A stretch of DNA of 64,000 nt from Pseudomonas brenneri (GTDB taxonomy: Bacteria > Pseudomonadota > Gammaproteobacteria > Pseudomonadales > Pseudomonadaceae). Shown in pieces: positions 8,167 through 16,700 of this stretch (its first letter is position 1; the number at the start of each line of letters is the position of its first letter). Both the position numbers and the translations under genes were made by a program. The notes under the pieces were generated by a model that was not told the origin of the DNA, did no database searches, and saw only the letters and a program-made list of their open reading frames with translations. The stretch is from contig NZ_VFIL01000004.1 in NCBI RefSeq assembly GCF_007858285.1, positions 372,001 through 436,000 of the forward strand. The letters are read 5' to 3'.

Positions 8167-9471
8167 ATGGATACCCTTGCCCAACTCAAGGCTGGCCAAC
8201 TGGCTGGCATCAAGCGCCTGGACCTGTCCTGTGGCCTGACGCAGTTCCCCCGGGAAATCTTCGACCTGGCCGACTCCCTGGAAATCCTCAACCTCAGTGG
8301 CAATGCCCTGAGCAGCCTGCCCGACGATCTGCACCGCCTGCCCCACCTGCGCGTGCTGTTTTGCTCGGACAACGCCTTTACCGAACTGCCGGCGTGCCTG
8401 GGCCAATGCCCGCAATTGAGCATGGTTGGCTTCAAAGCCAACCAGATCGAGCATGTGCCCGCTGCCGCGCTGCCGCCGCAGCTGCGCTGGCTGATCCTTA
8501 CCGACAACCACATCAGCCAGTTGCCGGACGAGCTCGGCGAGCGGCCACGCTTGCAAAAACTCATGCTGGCCGGCAACCGCCTGGAGCAACTGCCGGCGAG
8601 CCTGGCCCAGTGCCATAACCTCGAACTGCTGCGCATCGCCTCCAACCGCCTGGCGCAATTGCCGCACTGGCTGCTGACACTACCGCGCCTGACCTGGCTG
8701 GCCTATGCCGGCAACCCGGTGGAAATGGCGGTGGATGTGGCCAATGACGACGACACGCCGAATATTCCCTGGGCCGAACTGGCGCTGGCCGAAGTGCTGG
8801 GCGAAGGCGCCTCAGGTGTGATCCGCAAGGCACTCTGCAAACCTTCGAACGCGCCTGTCGCCGTCAAACTCTATAAGGGCACCATCACCAGCGACGGTTC
8901 GCCGCTGCACGAAATGCAGGCCTGTATTGCCGCCGGGCTGCACCCCAACCTGATCAGGGTGCAAGGCCGCGTGGTTGGCCACCCCGATGACCAGGCCGCA
9001 CTGGTGATGGACCTGATCGAGCCGAGCTACCGCAACCTCGCCGGCCTGCCAAGCCTGGCGTCCTGCACCCGGGACATCTACGACCCCGCCACACGTTTCA
9101 GCGCCGAGGTGGCATTGCGCATAGCGCGGGGCATCGCCTCGGTGGCCGCCCACCTGCACCGGCACGGCATTACCCATGGCGACCTGTATGGCCACAATAT
9201 CCTGTGCAATGCCGAGGGTGATTGCCTGCTCGGGGACTTTGGCGCGGCATCGTTCCACGCCACGGTAGACACCTTGCAAACCAGGGCGCTGCAACGCATT
9301 GAAGTGCGCGCGTTCGGGGTGTTGCTGGGGGAGTTGCTGGAGCGGATTGACAGCGGCTTGAGCGATCAACAGCGCCTGGCGCTGGAAGCACTGCGTGACC
9401 ATTGCTGCCAGCCACAGGTGCTGGCACGACCGGCGTTCGCAGAGATCGAGGCGCAACTGTCCTCATTCTGA
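8167..9471 (+). CDS. Leucine-rich-repeat protein with protein kinase domain
   Basis: The most likely start is the ATG at 8167 (MDTLAQLKAG), giving 434 residues. Residues about 15-185 contain seven or so leucine-rich repeats of about 22-23 residues (for example LEILNLSGNALSSLPDDL and LQKLMLAGNRLEQLPASL). From about 203 a protein-kinase domain follows: glycine loop LGEGASG (211-217), lysine in VAVKLYKG (K234), catalytic loop HGDLYGHN (337-344, with D339 and N344) and DFG (357-359). The usual HRD arginine is replaced (HGD), as in many small-molecule or atypical kinases. It is probably cytosolic, since no signal peptide or membrane helix is seen. Partner and substrate are unknown. LRR-kinase fusions of this size recur in Pseudomonas, but I know no defined role. 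Confidence 0.85.
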   Translation: MDTLAQLKAGQLAGIKRLDLSCGLTQFPREIFDLADSLEILNLSGNALSSLPDDLHRLPHLRVLFCSDNAFTELPACLGQCPQLSMVGFKANQIEHVPAAALPPQLRWLILTDNHISQLPDELGERPRLQKLMLAGNRLEQLPASLAQCHNLELLRIASNRLAQLPHWLLTLPRLTWLAYAGNPVEMAVDVANDDDTPNIPWAELALAEVLGEGASGVIRKALCKPSNAPVAVKLYKGTITSDGSPLHEMQACIAAGLHPNLIRVQGRVVGHPDDQAALVMDLIEPSYRNLAGLPSLASCTRDIYDPATRFSAEVALRIARGIASVAAHLHRHGITHGDLYGHNILCNAEGDCLLGDFGAASFHATVDTLQTRALQRIEVRAFGVLLGELLERIDSGLSDQQRLALEALRDHCCQPQVLARPAFAEIEAQLSSF

Positions 9472-9484
9472 AATGCCATGCAAA

Positions 9485-9573
9485 TGTGGGAGCGGGCTTG
9501 CTCGCGATAGCGGTGTGTCAGTCGCAGAAATATTGACTGAACCACCGCTATCGCGAGCAAGCCCGCTCCCACA
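9485..9573. repeat. REPIN (two inverted REP sequences)
   Basis: The left arm starts TGTGGGAGCGGGCTTGCTCG and is matched by its exact reverse complement ending at 9573, about 30 bases per arm, around a spacer of about 27 bases. It lies between the convergent LRR-kinase and yebC-like genes, and its RNA would fold into a long hairpin from either strand. This is the typical dispersed REP doublet of fluorescent pseudomonads. Confidence 0.9.
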
Positions 9574-9603
9574 CAAGCCCGCCATCACCGTTCTAGACTG
9601 GGT

Positions 9604-10311
9604 TTAGCCCGCCAGGCCGACGAACATATCCTGCACGTCGTCATGGTTGTCCAGGCCTTCCAGGAAGGCTTCGACTTCAGCCATCTGCTCGTCGCTCAAA
9701 CCAGTGACCGGGTTTTTCGAGATGTAGCCCAACTTGGCCGACAACACGGTGAAACCCTGCTCCGGCAAGGCTTTCTGTACCGCGTCCAGGTCAGTGGTCT
9801 CGGTGATGAACAGGGTCGAACCCTCTTCTTCGCCTTCTTCAAAGTCCTGGGCGCCGGCTTCGATGGCGGCCATTTCCGGATCGGCATCCGGAGTATCCGG
9901 CGAGGCCTCGATCAGCCCCACATGGTTGAAGTCCCAGGCCACGGAGCCCGAAGCCCCCAATTGCCCCTTGCGGAACGCCACGCGGATTTCCGCCACGGTA
10001 CGGTTGATGTTGTCGGTCACGCATTCAACGATCAACGGCACCTGGTGCGGGGCGAACCCTTCATAGGTCACGCGATGGTACTGCACGGTTTCGCCCAGCA
10101 GGCCCGCGCCTTTCTTGATCGCACGTTCCAGGGTTTCCTTGGGCATCGAGGCTTTCTTGGCCTGCTCGACCACCAGACGCAGGTGGGCGTTGGTCGCGGT
10201 GTCTGCACCGTTGCGGGCGGCAATGGTGATCTCTTTCACCAGCTTGCCGAAGATCTTGCCCTTGGCATTGGATGCCGCTTCTTTATGTTTAACCTTCCAC
10301 TGTGCGCCCAT
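9604..10311 (-). CDS. YebC/PmpR-family protein (YeeN-like paralogue)
   Basis: This 235-residue protein carries the three-domain YebC fold signature: the N-terminal [21 protein letters not shown], then [27 protein letters not shown], then [22 protein letters not shown]. The opening [10 protein letters not shown] differs from the classical YebC start (MAGHSKWANIKHRK) and recalls the shorter YeeN type. Classical YebC sits next to ruvC, so this is presumably the second paralogue. YebC proteins were first called transcriptional regulators, and some are now linked to relieving ribosome stalling. The role of this copy is open. It appears monocistronic, with a REPIN 30 bases after the stop. Confidence 0.9.
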   Translation of the reverse strand: MGAQWKVKHKEAASNAKGKIFGKLVKEITIAARNGADTATNAHLRLVVEQAKKASMPKETLERAIKKGAGLLGETVQYHRVTYEGFAPHQVPLIVECVTDNINRTVAEIRVAFRKGQLGASGSVAWDFNHVGLIEASPDTPDADPEMAAIEAGAQDFEEGEEEGSTLFITETTDLDAVQKALPEQGFTVLSAKLGYISKNPVTGLSDEQMAEVEAFLEGLDNHDDVQDMFVGLAG

Positions 10312-10429
10312 GACTCACTCTCTTGATATCCGTGGCGCCGAGACGTCTACTGGCCGGCGCTTTGGCGGCAGAGTTTATAGGGCAAAAACACTCTCTTCCA
10401 CCAAAAAACCGGCCAGCGACGCAGGTGGC

Positions 10430-11755
10430 TCAGGTGCGCAGGGGTTTGATCGCCATGGCGCGATCCGGCACAAAGTCCCCGACTTGCGCCAATACCGCAG
10501 GCCGAGCGTTCCAGTAAGGCATCAACACCAGCGAAGAAAACAACGCGCAACCGGCAAATACGATAAACACCGTCACCGTGTCGAAGTAACCCGGCAGCAG
10601 GCCACCCAGGATCGCCCCCACCGAACCGCAGCCGTTGACGAAACCCGCCGCCGTGGCGCCAGCCTTGGCCGTGCCGAAATCGATCGCGGCGGTGCTGCTG
10701 ATCATCGAGTCCGGCCCGTACAGGGTCAGGCCCATGACAAACAGCAAGGCCATCACCAGCAACACACTGCCGGTGTGCAACGCGCCCATGAACAACGCCA
10801 GTGACACCGTCAGCGCCAGCAGGCTGAGGACACAGGCCGGCATGCGCCGCGCACCGAACAGCTTGTCGGACGCCAGGCCAATCATGATCGGCCCCAGCAG
10901 CCCCGCCAGCTCGAACGCGGTGGGCACAATGGCTGCGCCGACCTTGCCCACCGACGGCATCTGCTCGTAGACAATTACCGGGCCCCACAACAGGATCGCG
11001 TAACGCGCCGGCTTCAACAGGAAATACGCCAGGCCCAGGGTCAGTACCGTGCGGTTGCGCAAGATCTCGCGCAACGGTTCAAGAATGCTGATCTTCCTGG
11101 CTGCTGCCGCCTCTTCTGCACTCAAGGCGGGCTCCGGCTCCACGGCGGGCAAACCGACATCCTGCGGGGTGTTGCGCTGGAAGATGAAGAACAGCACCGC
11201 AACCACTGCCACCACCGCCGCGCTGGAAATAAACGCTGCGTGCCAGCTACCGATCAGGGTATAGGCCCACCACCCGGCAAACGGTGACGCCACCAGGCCG
11301 CCAAAGGCATAGCAGGAACTCCACAGCCCCAGCACCCGCCCACGCTGCTGCGCCGGGAAGAAACTGCCAAGGTTCTTGCACAGGCCCGACCAGCCGGTGG
11401 ACTGCGCCAGCCCCTGGATCAGCATGCAACTGATAAAGATCGGCAACGTGGCAAAGGTGCCCATCACCAACGCGGCCAACGCGGAAATCACCAGGCCACC
11501 GAGCACTACCACCCGTGGCCCGAAACGGTCGGCCAGCATGCCCCAGGTGAACTGGCCGACGGCGTACGCCGCCAGGTACAGGCCATCGAGGTTGGCCATC
11601 ATCATCTTGTCCAGCGGGAAGTTCGGGTCGTCGACAATGCCGAGCTTGGCCACGGAAAACGCTTTGCGGGTGAAATAGAAGGCGGCATAAGCCAGCCAGG
11701 TGATGGCGAAAATCTGCACGCGCCAACGCTTGATGCTACCCATAGGGATATTCAT
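10430..11755 (-). CDS. OPA-type MFS transporter, candidate phosphonate (2-AEP) importer
   Basis: Starting at the ATG at 11755 (MNIPMGSIKRWR), with a GAGG site 11 bases upstream, the protein has 441 residues and 12 predicted helices. The segment WLAYAAFYFTRKAFSVAK is typical of the organophosphate:phosphate antiporter (GlpT/UhpT/PgtP) family. It is divergent from a LysR gene and lies 2 kb from phnW-phnX. I recall an MFS-type 2-aminoethylphosphonate transporter called AepP in Pseudomonas; this gene is a good candidate, but that assignment is inference from context. An in-frame ATG 48 bases upstream exists and is less likely. Confidence 0.75.
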   Translation of the reverse strand: MNIPMGSIKRWRVQIFAITWLAYAAFYFTRKAFSVAKLGIVDDPNFPLDKMMMANLDGLYLAAYAVGQFTWGMLADRFGPRVVVLGGLVISALAALVMGTFATLPIFISCMLIQGLAQSTGWSGLCKNLGSFFPAQQRGRVLGLWSSCYAFGGLVASPFAGWWAYTLIGSWHAAFISSAAVVAVVAVLFFIFQRNTPQDVGLPAVEPEPALSAEEAAAARKISILEPLREILRNRTVLTLGLAYFLLKPARYAILLWGPVIVYEQMPSVGKVGAAIVPTAFELAGLLGPIMIGLASDKLFGARRMPACVLSLLALTVSLALFMGALHTGSVLLVMALLFVMGLTLYGPDSMISSTAAIDFGTAKAGATAAGFVNGCGSVGAILGGLLPGYFDTVTVFIVFAGCALFSSLVLMPYWNARPAVLAQVGDFVPDRAMAIKPLRT

Positions 11756-12021
11756 GGTGGTTCTGACCTCAGGTGTGAGTGTGCCGGCAGAATCGAGAAG
11801 CAATTGCCTGTGTTTTTATTGTTTTGCACTGCAGTACCGGGTCGCAGGGCGCCAGGTACTGGTCAGATGAGTCCTGCAAGGTTGCACGCAACGACCCATG
11901 ATCGCCGAAGTTGTAGGACTCAACCTACGGCGACTGAGGGCTATCAAAGCAATGGCTGACTAATAGGTAAAATCGATTTATCGTATTTCAAATATAAGCT
12001 CAGCTTGTAAGAGGTCGTGCC

Positions 12022-12897
12022 ATGTCGGTTTCCCACGCGCAACTCAAAGCCTTCCATGCCGTTGCCGTCCACGGCAGCTTTACCCTGGCAGCCGAGCGGC
12101 TGTTCCTCACCCAGCCGGCCATTTCCGACCAGGTGCGCAAGCTCGAAGAGCGCTTCGGTGTGCTGTTGTTCCATCGTAACAAACGCTCCGTGCGCCTGAC
12201 CGACCTGGGCGAGCGCCTGCTGAGTATCACCCAGCGCCTGTTTGTGATCGCCGCCGAGGCCGAGGAACTGCTGCAAGACTCCAAGGCCTTGCAGACCGGC
12301 AGCCTGACCCTGGCCGTGGATGCGCCGGTGCATGTACTGCCGCAGATCGCGCAGTTTTGCGAACGTTATCCGGGAATCACGGTAAAGATCGAGACCGGCA
12401 ACACCGATGATGCGCTGTATCGCCTGTACAACTATCAGGCTGACCTGGCGCTGGTGGGGCGCGACGTTGACGATGAGCGCCTGCTCTCGATCCCGCTGCG
12501 CGATGACCCGATGCTGGCCTTTGTTGCACGCAACCACCCGTGGGCCGGGCGTGAATTCATCGAACTGGCGGACTTGGATGACACACCTCTGGTCCTGCGG
12601 GAAACCGGCTCGGTAACCCGTCAGACCCTGGAGCGGGAGATGCACCAGGCCGGGCTGCGGATTCGCCCGGCGATCCAGGTAGAAGGCCGCGAGGCCGCCC
12701 GTGAAGCGGTGGTGGTGGGGATTGGCGTGGGCGTGGTCTCGGCGTCGGAGTTTGGTGCGGACTCACGGGTGTATGCCATGCCGATTCGCGATTGCACCCA
12801 GCGCATGAAGGAAACGCTGGTGTGCCTCAAAGAACAGAGCTCGCGACGGGTGGTGGCGACCTTTCTGGAGATTGTCCGCGAGAGCCTCGATACCTGA
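12022..12897 (+). CDS. LysR-family transcriptional regulator (phosphonate region)
   Basis: This 291-residue LysR regulator has an N-terminal winged helix-turn-helix (AVHGSFTLAAERLFLTQPAI, then SDQVRKLEERFGVLLFHR) and a C-terminal substrate-binding domain with LREPGS-type motif LRETGSVTRQTLE. It is divergent from the OPA transporter gene, with 266 bases between the starts, and so probably controls it. It is similar in pattern to the second LysR at 13016-13876, which also has a REPSSITRRTFDD-type segment. The two may be paralogues that split control of transport and of phnWX. Confidence 0.88.
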   Translation: MSVSHAQLKAFHAVAVHGSFTLAAERLFLTQPAISDQVRKLEERFGVLLFHRNKRSVRLTDLGERLLSITQRLFVIAAEAEELLQDSKALQTGSLTLAVDAPVHVLPQIAQFCERYPGITVKIETGNTDDALYRLYNYQADLALVGRDVDDERLLSIPLRDDPMLAFVARNHPWAGREFIELADLDDTPLVLRETGSVTRQTLEREMHQAGLRIRPAIQVEGREAAREAVVVGIGVGVVSASEFGADSRVYAMPIRDCTQRMKETLVCLKEQSSRRVVATFLEIVRESLDT

Positions 12898-12930
12898 GCG
12901 AACGCAATACTCAAAGCAGCAAAGATCAAA

Positions 12931-12958
12931 TGTGGGAGCGGGCTTGCTCGCTCCCACA
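12931..12958. repeat. Single REP hairpin
   Basis: TGTGGGAGCG-GGCTTG-CTCGCTCCCACA forms a near-perfect short hairpin between the two LysR genes. It lies 34 bases after the first LysR stop and may serve as a 3' end. Confidence 0.85.
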
Positions 12959-13015
12959 GGGGATCTGCGCTTAATTGATGGCCCCCCCCTCGCCACAGAG
13001 TCTGATCAACACCCA

Positions 13016-13876
13016 TCAACTGGAGGCCAGTTCGAAAAACGCCTGAATCAAGCGCAACTCCCGGCGCCGCTCCATGCAGCCGAGCATATGCTGGTTCAGC
13101 AAGCCCTCGCCCTGGATTGGAATCGCGTGCACCCGCGGGTCACGGCTGACTTCTACCGACGACACCACGCCCACCCCCAACTCGGCGGCCACCGCTTCCG
13201 TCACCGCCTCACGGCTGTCCAGTTCCAGCAGCACCCGGGGATTGACGCCAGCCTCGGCACAGGCGTCGTCGAAAGTCCGACGCGTAATGGAACTGGGCTC
13301 ACGCAGCACCATGATCACCTGGTCCAGTTGCTCCAGGCGGATACCGGCCGGGTCTGCCAGCCATGGGTGGCCGGCGGGCACCAGCGCGCAGATCCGTGAC
13401 TCGCTCAACGGCTGCAAATGCAAACCCTTGCGCGGTTCAACCTCAGTCAACACCGCCACATCCGCATGCTCGGACAGCAGCGCGGCCAGGGTTTCCTGGG
13501 CATTGCCCAAACGCAGGTTGACGGTAATCCCCGGGTAGCGCGCACGCAGGCGCGCCAGCATCGGCATGACCATGTGTGGCCCATCCGCCGCCACTTCCAG
13601 GCGCCCAGTCAGCAGTTGCCGGTTGGCTTCAAGCAGCGTCTGCGCTTCATCCACCTGGCCGAAGATACTGCGGGTGATGGCCGCGAGCTTGATCCCCTCT
13701 TCCGTCAACTCGACCCGCCGCGCGGTACGCCGCAGCAGAGTGATCTGGTAGTGCTCTTCCAGCGCCTTGATATGCCCGGTCACGGCGGGCTGGCTGATAA
13801 ACAGGCGCGCGGCGGCCCGGGTAAAACTGCCGTCCCGGGCCACGGCGTCAAACGCACGGAGTTGGAAAAGATTCAT
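13016..13876 (-). CDS. LysR-family regulator divergent from phnW
   Basis: The start is taken at the ATG at 13876 (MNLFQLRAFDAVARDGSFTR), because a LysR protein begins with its DNA-binding helix-turn-helix (FTRAAARLFISQPAVTGHIK). The open frame extends upstream without homology. The product has 286 residues, the normal length. The C-terminal sensor domain has VMVLREPSSITRRTF-like features (IMVLREPSSI). It is transcribed away from phnW with about 110 bases between the start codons, the classic arrangement for a LysR activator of the adjacent catabolic operon. The inducer is plausibly 2-aminoethylphosphonate or phosphonoacetaldehyde. Confidence 0.88.
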   Translation of the reverse strand: MNLFQLRAFDAVARDGSFTRAAARLFISQPAVTGHIKALEEHYQITLLRRTARRVELTEEGIKLAAITRSIFGQVDEAQTLLEANRQLLTGRLEVAADGPHMVMPMLARLRARYPGITVNLRLGNAQETLAALLSEHADVAVLTEVEPRKGLHLQPLSESRICALVPAGHPWLADPAGIRLEQLDQVIMVLREPSSITRRTFDDACAEAGVNPRVLLELDSREAVTEAVAAELGVGVVSSVEVSRDPRVHAIPIQGEGLLNQHMLGCMERRRELRLIQAFFELASS

Positions 13877-13988
13877 AGCTATCGGCCTCACTGATGGCTG
13901 GCATAACAACAAACAATTTGATTGATGACAAGCCAAACTGCAATTTATGTCCCGTAGCTTCATCCCACTGCTTTGCGAGGACATGAGA

Positions 13989-15113
13989 ATGAGTACTGCC
14001 GCGCCGATCCTGCTCACACCTGGGCCCCTGACCACGTCCGCCCGCACCCGCCAGGCGATGATGGTTGACTGGGGTTCGTGGGATGACCGCTTCAACCAAC
14101 TGACCGCCAGCCTCTGCGAGCAACTGCTGGCGATCATCAACGGTGGCGACAGCCATCACTGCGTGCCCTTGCAGGGCAGCGGCACCTTTGCCGTCGAAGC
14201 CGCGATCGGCACCCTGGTGCCACGGGATGGCAAGGTGCTGGTGCTGATCAACGGTGCCTACGGCAAGCGCCTGGCGAAGATCTGCGAAGTGCTCGGCCGC
14301 CCGTTCAGCACCTTCGAAACCGCTGAAGACCAGCCCACCACCGCCGCTGATGTGGATCGGCTGTTGCAGGCTGACAGCAGCATCACCCATGTCGCGCTGA
14401 TCCACTGCGAAACCAGCACCGGTATTCTCAACCCGCTGCCGGAGATCGCCCAGGTCATCCAGCGCCACGGCAAGCGCCTGATCATCGACGCCATGAGTTC
14501 CTTTGGCGCGCTGCCCATCGACGCCGCCCAAGTGCCGTTTGACGCCCTGATCGCCGCCTCCGGCAAATGCCTGGAAGGCGTACCGGGCATGGGTTTTGTC
14601 TTTGCCAAAAAAGACGCACTGGCCGCCGCCCAGGGCAACTGCCATTCCCTGGCCATGGATCTGTTCGACCAGCACGCCTACATGGCCAAGACCGGCCAAT
14701 GGCGCTTTACCCCGCCGACCCACGTGGTGGCGGCGCTGCATGAAGCACTGCTGCAATACAACGAAGAAGGCGGCCTGCCGGCCCGCCACCAGCGCTATGC
14801 AGACAACTGCCAGACGCTGTTGGACGGCATGGCCGAACTGGGCCTGCGCAGCTTCCTGCCCGCCGCGATCCAGGCGCCGATCATCGTTACGTTCCACGCG
14901 CCGAACGATCCGCGCTACCAGTTCAAGGACTTCTACGAGCGGGTCAAGGCCAAGGGGTTCATTTTGTATCCGGGCAAATTGACCCAGGTCGAAACCTTCC
15001 GCGTCGGCTGCATCGGTCACGTCAACCAGGCCGAGATGCAAGCAGCGGTGGCGGCGATTGCCCAGGCGCTGCAAGAGATGTGTGGGAGCGAGCTTGCTCG
15101 CGAAGTGGGTTAA
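13989..15113 (+). CDS. phnW: 2-aminoethylphosphonate:pyruvate aminotransferase
   Basis: This PLP enzyme converts 2-aminoethylphosphonate plus pyruvate to phosphonoacetaldehyde plus alanine. The 374 residues contain [17 protein letters not shown] at the N-terminus, the PLP-contacting [11 protein letters not shown] and [14 protein letters not shown], and the Schiff-base lysine K193 in [11 protein letters not shown]. The ATG at 13989 has GAGG eight bases upstream; an in-frame ATG at 13983 is the alternative. The last 11 residues ([11 protein letters not shown]) are encoded by the start of a REP element, so the natural C-terminus was extended or replaced by repeat DNA. The downstream phnX follows after that REPIN. 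Confidence 0.93.
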   Translation: MSTAAPILLTPGPLTTSARTRQAMMVDWGSWDDRFNQLTASLCEQLLAIINGGDSHHCVPLQGSGTFAVEAAIGTLVPRDGKVLVLINGAYGKRLAKICEVLGRPFSTFETAEDQPTTAADVDRLLQADSSITHVALIHCETSTGILNPLPEIAQVIQRHGKRLIIDAMSSFGALPIDAAQVPFDALIAASGKCLEGVPGMGFVFAKKDALAAAQGNCHSLAMDLFDQHAYMAKTGQWRFTPPTHVVAALHEALLQYNEEGGLPARHQRYADNCQTLLDGMAELGLRSFLPAAIQAPIIVTFHAPNDPRYQFKDFYERVKAKGFILYPGKLTQVETFRVGCIGHVNQAEMQAAVAAIAQALQEMCGSELAREVG

Positions 15114-15180
15114 CGATAACGCGGGCGGCCTGCTTCACAGCGGCGCCCTCAGGTTTTTCGCGAGCAAGCTCGCTCCTACA
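15081..15180. repeat. REPIN overlapping the phnW 3' end
   Basis: It begins TGTGGGAGCGAGCTTGCTCG inside the last codons of phnW and ends with the inverted copy CGAGCAAGCTCGCTCCTACA, 100 bases in all. It separates phnW from phnX. As a stable hairpin it could protect the upstream message or lower expression of phnX. Confidence 0.9.
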
Positions 15181-15212
15181 AAAAACGCCACATTAGCCAT
15201 AGGATTTGCACC

Positions 15213-16040
15213 ATGAACTATCAGAACCCCAACACCCTGCAAGCCGCCATCCTTGACTGGGCCGGCACCGTGGTCGACTTCGGCTCGTTCGCCCCCACGC
15301 AGATTTTTGTCGAGGCCTTCGCCGAATTCGACGTGCAGGTGTCCATCGAAGAAGCCCGTGGCCCGATGGGCATGGGCAAGTGGGACCACATCCGCACCCT
15401 GTGTGATCAGCCGCAAGTGGCCGAGCGCTATCGCAAGGCCTTCGGCCGCACGCCGACCGACGCTGACGTGACCGCCATCTACGAGCGCTTCATGCCGCTG
15501 CAGATCGAGAAGATCGCCGAACACTCGGCGCTGATTCCCGGTGCCCTGGAGACCATCGCCGCACTGCGTGCGCAAGGGATCAAGATTGGCTCCTGCTCCG
15601 GCTACCCCAAGCAAGTGATGGACAAGGTGGTCGAACTGGCCGCCACCAACGGCTATATCGCCGACCACGTGGTGGCCACCGACGAAGTGCCCAATGGCCG
15701 CCCTTGGCCGGCCCAGGCCCTGGCCAATGTGATTGCCCTGGGTATCGATGACGTGGCCGCCTGCGTGAAGATCGACGACACCGTGCCGGGCATCCTCGAA
15801 GGCCGCCGCGCCGGGATGTGGACCGTGGCGCTGACCTGCTCGGGCAACGCCCTGGGCCTGACCTACGAGCAGTTCCGCGCCCTCGACCCTGCAACGCTGG
15901 CCAGCGAACGCAAGCGTATCGAAACGCTGTTTGCCGGCTCGCGCCCGCACTACCTGATCGACACCATCACCGACCTGCCCGGCGTGATCGCCGACATCAA
16001 TCAGCGCCTGGCCCGCGGTGAAATGCCGCAAGGCATCTGA
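15213..16040 (+). CDS. phnX: Phosphonoacetaldehyde hydrolase (phosphonatase)
   Basis: This 275-residue HAD-superfamily enzyme cleaves phosphonoacetaldehyde to acetaldehyde and phosphate, completing the two-step use of 2-aminoethylphosphonate begun by PhnW. It shows the nucleophile motif [10 protein letters not shown] (Asp15), the cap-domain Schiff-base lysine in [11 protein letters not shown] (K56), motif II at [11 protein letters not shown] and the acidic motif KIDDTVPGI. The length is typical. It follows phnW across a REPIN and has its own ribosome site (AGGA about 10 bases upstream of the ATG). Confidence 0.95.
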   Translation: MNYQNPNTLQAAILDWAGTVVDFGSFAPTQIFVEAFAEFDVQVSIEEARGPMGMGKWDHIRTLCDQPQVAERYRKAFGRTPTDADVTAIYERFMPLQIEKIAEHSALIPGALETIAALRAQGIKIGSCSGYPKQVMDKVVELAATNGYIADHVVATDEVPNGRPWPAQALANVIALGIDDVAACVKIDDTVPGILEGRRAGMWTVALTCSGNALGLTYEQFRALDPATLASERKRIETLFAGSRPHYLIDTITDLPGVIADINQRLARGEMPQGI

Positions 16041-16059
16041 TAGAGGTCAATACATCGCC

Positions 16060-16145
16060 CCTCACTCGGGCAAACCTTGCATAACAGGGTTAGGCTGAAG
16101 GGACTTCGTCGCCAAAGAACGGAGGTTTGCCCCTGATGAGTGAGG
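16060..16145 (+). promoter_or_regulatory. Long imperfect hairpin in the leader of the cytochrome b561 gene
   Basis: CCTCACTC (16060-16067) followed directly by GGGCAAACCT (16068-16077) pairs exactly with AGGTTTGCCC (16123-16132) and GAGTGAGG (16138-16145). This gives 18 base pairs with a single 5-base bulge. The right arm contains a GGAGG (16121-16125) and the first bases of the likely ribosome site of the following gene (GAGGAAAG, 16142-16149). Folding would thus hide the site. A 12-codon reading frame (ATG 16136 to TGA 16174) starts 10 bases after the GGAGG and overlaps the cytochrome start in another frame. No U-run follows, so it is not an ordinary terminator. Confidence 0.5.
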
Positions 16146-16154
16146 AAAGACGCG

Positions 16155-16700
16155 ATGCCGTGGAAAAACAGTGAGTCCCGTTACAGTACGATGTCCATCG
16201 CCCTGCACTGGCTGATGCTGGTGCTGCTGGTCGCGGTCTACGCCACCATTGAATTTCGCGGGATTTTCCCCAAAGGCAGTGGCGGACGCACGTTAATCAA
16301 GGAACTGCACTTCATGTTCGGCCTGACCGTGTTCGTACTGGTCTGGCTGCGCCTGTTTGCCCGCAGCCTTGGCGTGGCGCCGAAGATTTTGCCGGCACCG
16401 CCGCAATGGCAAACCTTGCTGGCGACCCTGATGCACGTGGCGTTGTATATGTTCATGATCGGCATGCCGATCTTCGGCTGGCTGATCGTCAGTGCCGAAG
16501 GGCATTCGGTGTGGTTCTACGGGCTTGAGTTGCCACCGTTGATCGGCGAGAACAAAGACCTGGCCAAGCAGATCGAAGGCTGGCACGTGCTGGGCGGCAC
16601 CATCGGTTACTGGTTGATCGGCCTGCACGCAGCTGCTGGCCTGTATCACCACTACTTCATGCGCGATAACACCGTGTTGCGCATGTTGCCCAAGCGTTAG
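16155..16700 (+). CDS. Cytochrome b561 family protein (second copy in window)
   Basis: The ATG at 16155 (MPWKNSESRYS) has GAGGAAAG five bases before it, giving 181 residues. Four membrane helices and histidines in ALHWLMLVLLV, KELHFMFGLTV, MHVALYMFMIG and GLHAAAGLYHHYF fit a diheme cytochrome b561. It is not closely similar to the copy at 954-1490. The gene follows phnX by 114 bases that hold a strong hairpin, so its expression may be separate from the phosphonate genes. Its stop overlaps the convergent desulfhydrase gene by three bases. Confidence 0.9.
   Translation: MPWKNSESRYSTMSIALHWLMLVLLVAVYATIEFRGIFPKGSGGRTLIKELHFMFGLTVFVLVWLRLFARSLGVAPKILPAPPQWQTLLATLMHVALYMFMIGMPIFGWLIVSAEGHSVWFYGLELPPLIGENKDLAKQIEGWHVLGGTIGYWLIGLHAAAGLYHHYFMRDNTVLRMLPKR

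Noticed and set aside
12000..12645. 233-codon frame antisense to the first LysR gene
   Set aside because: The plus-strand LysR protein has a full helix-turn-helix and ligand domain; the antisense frame has no features.
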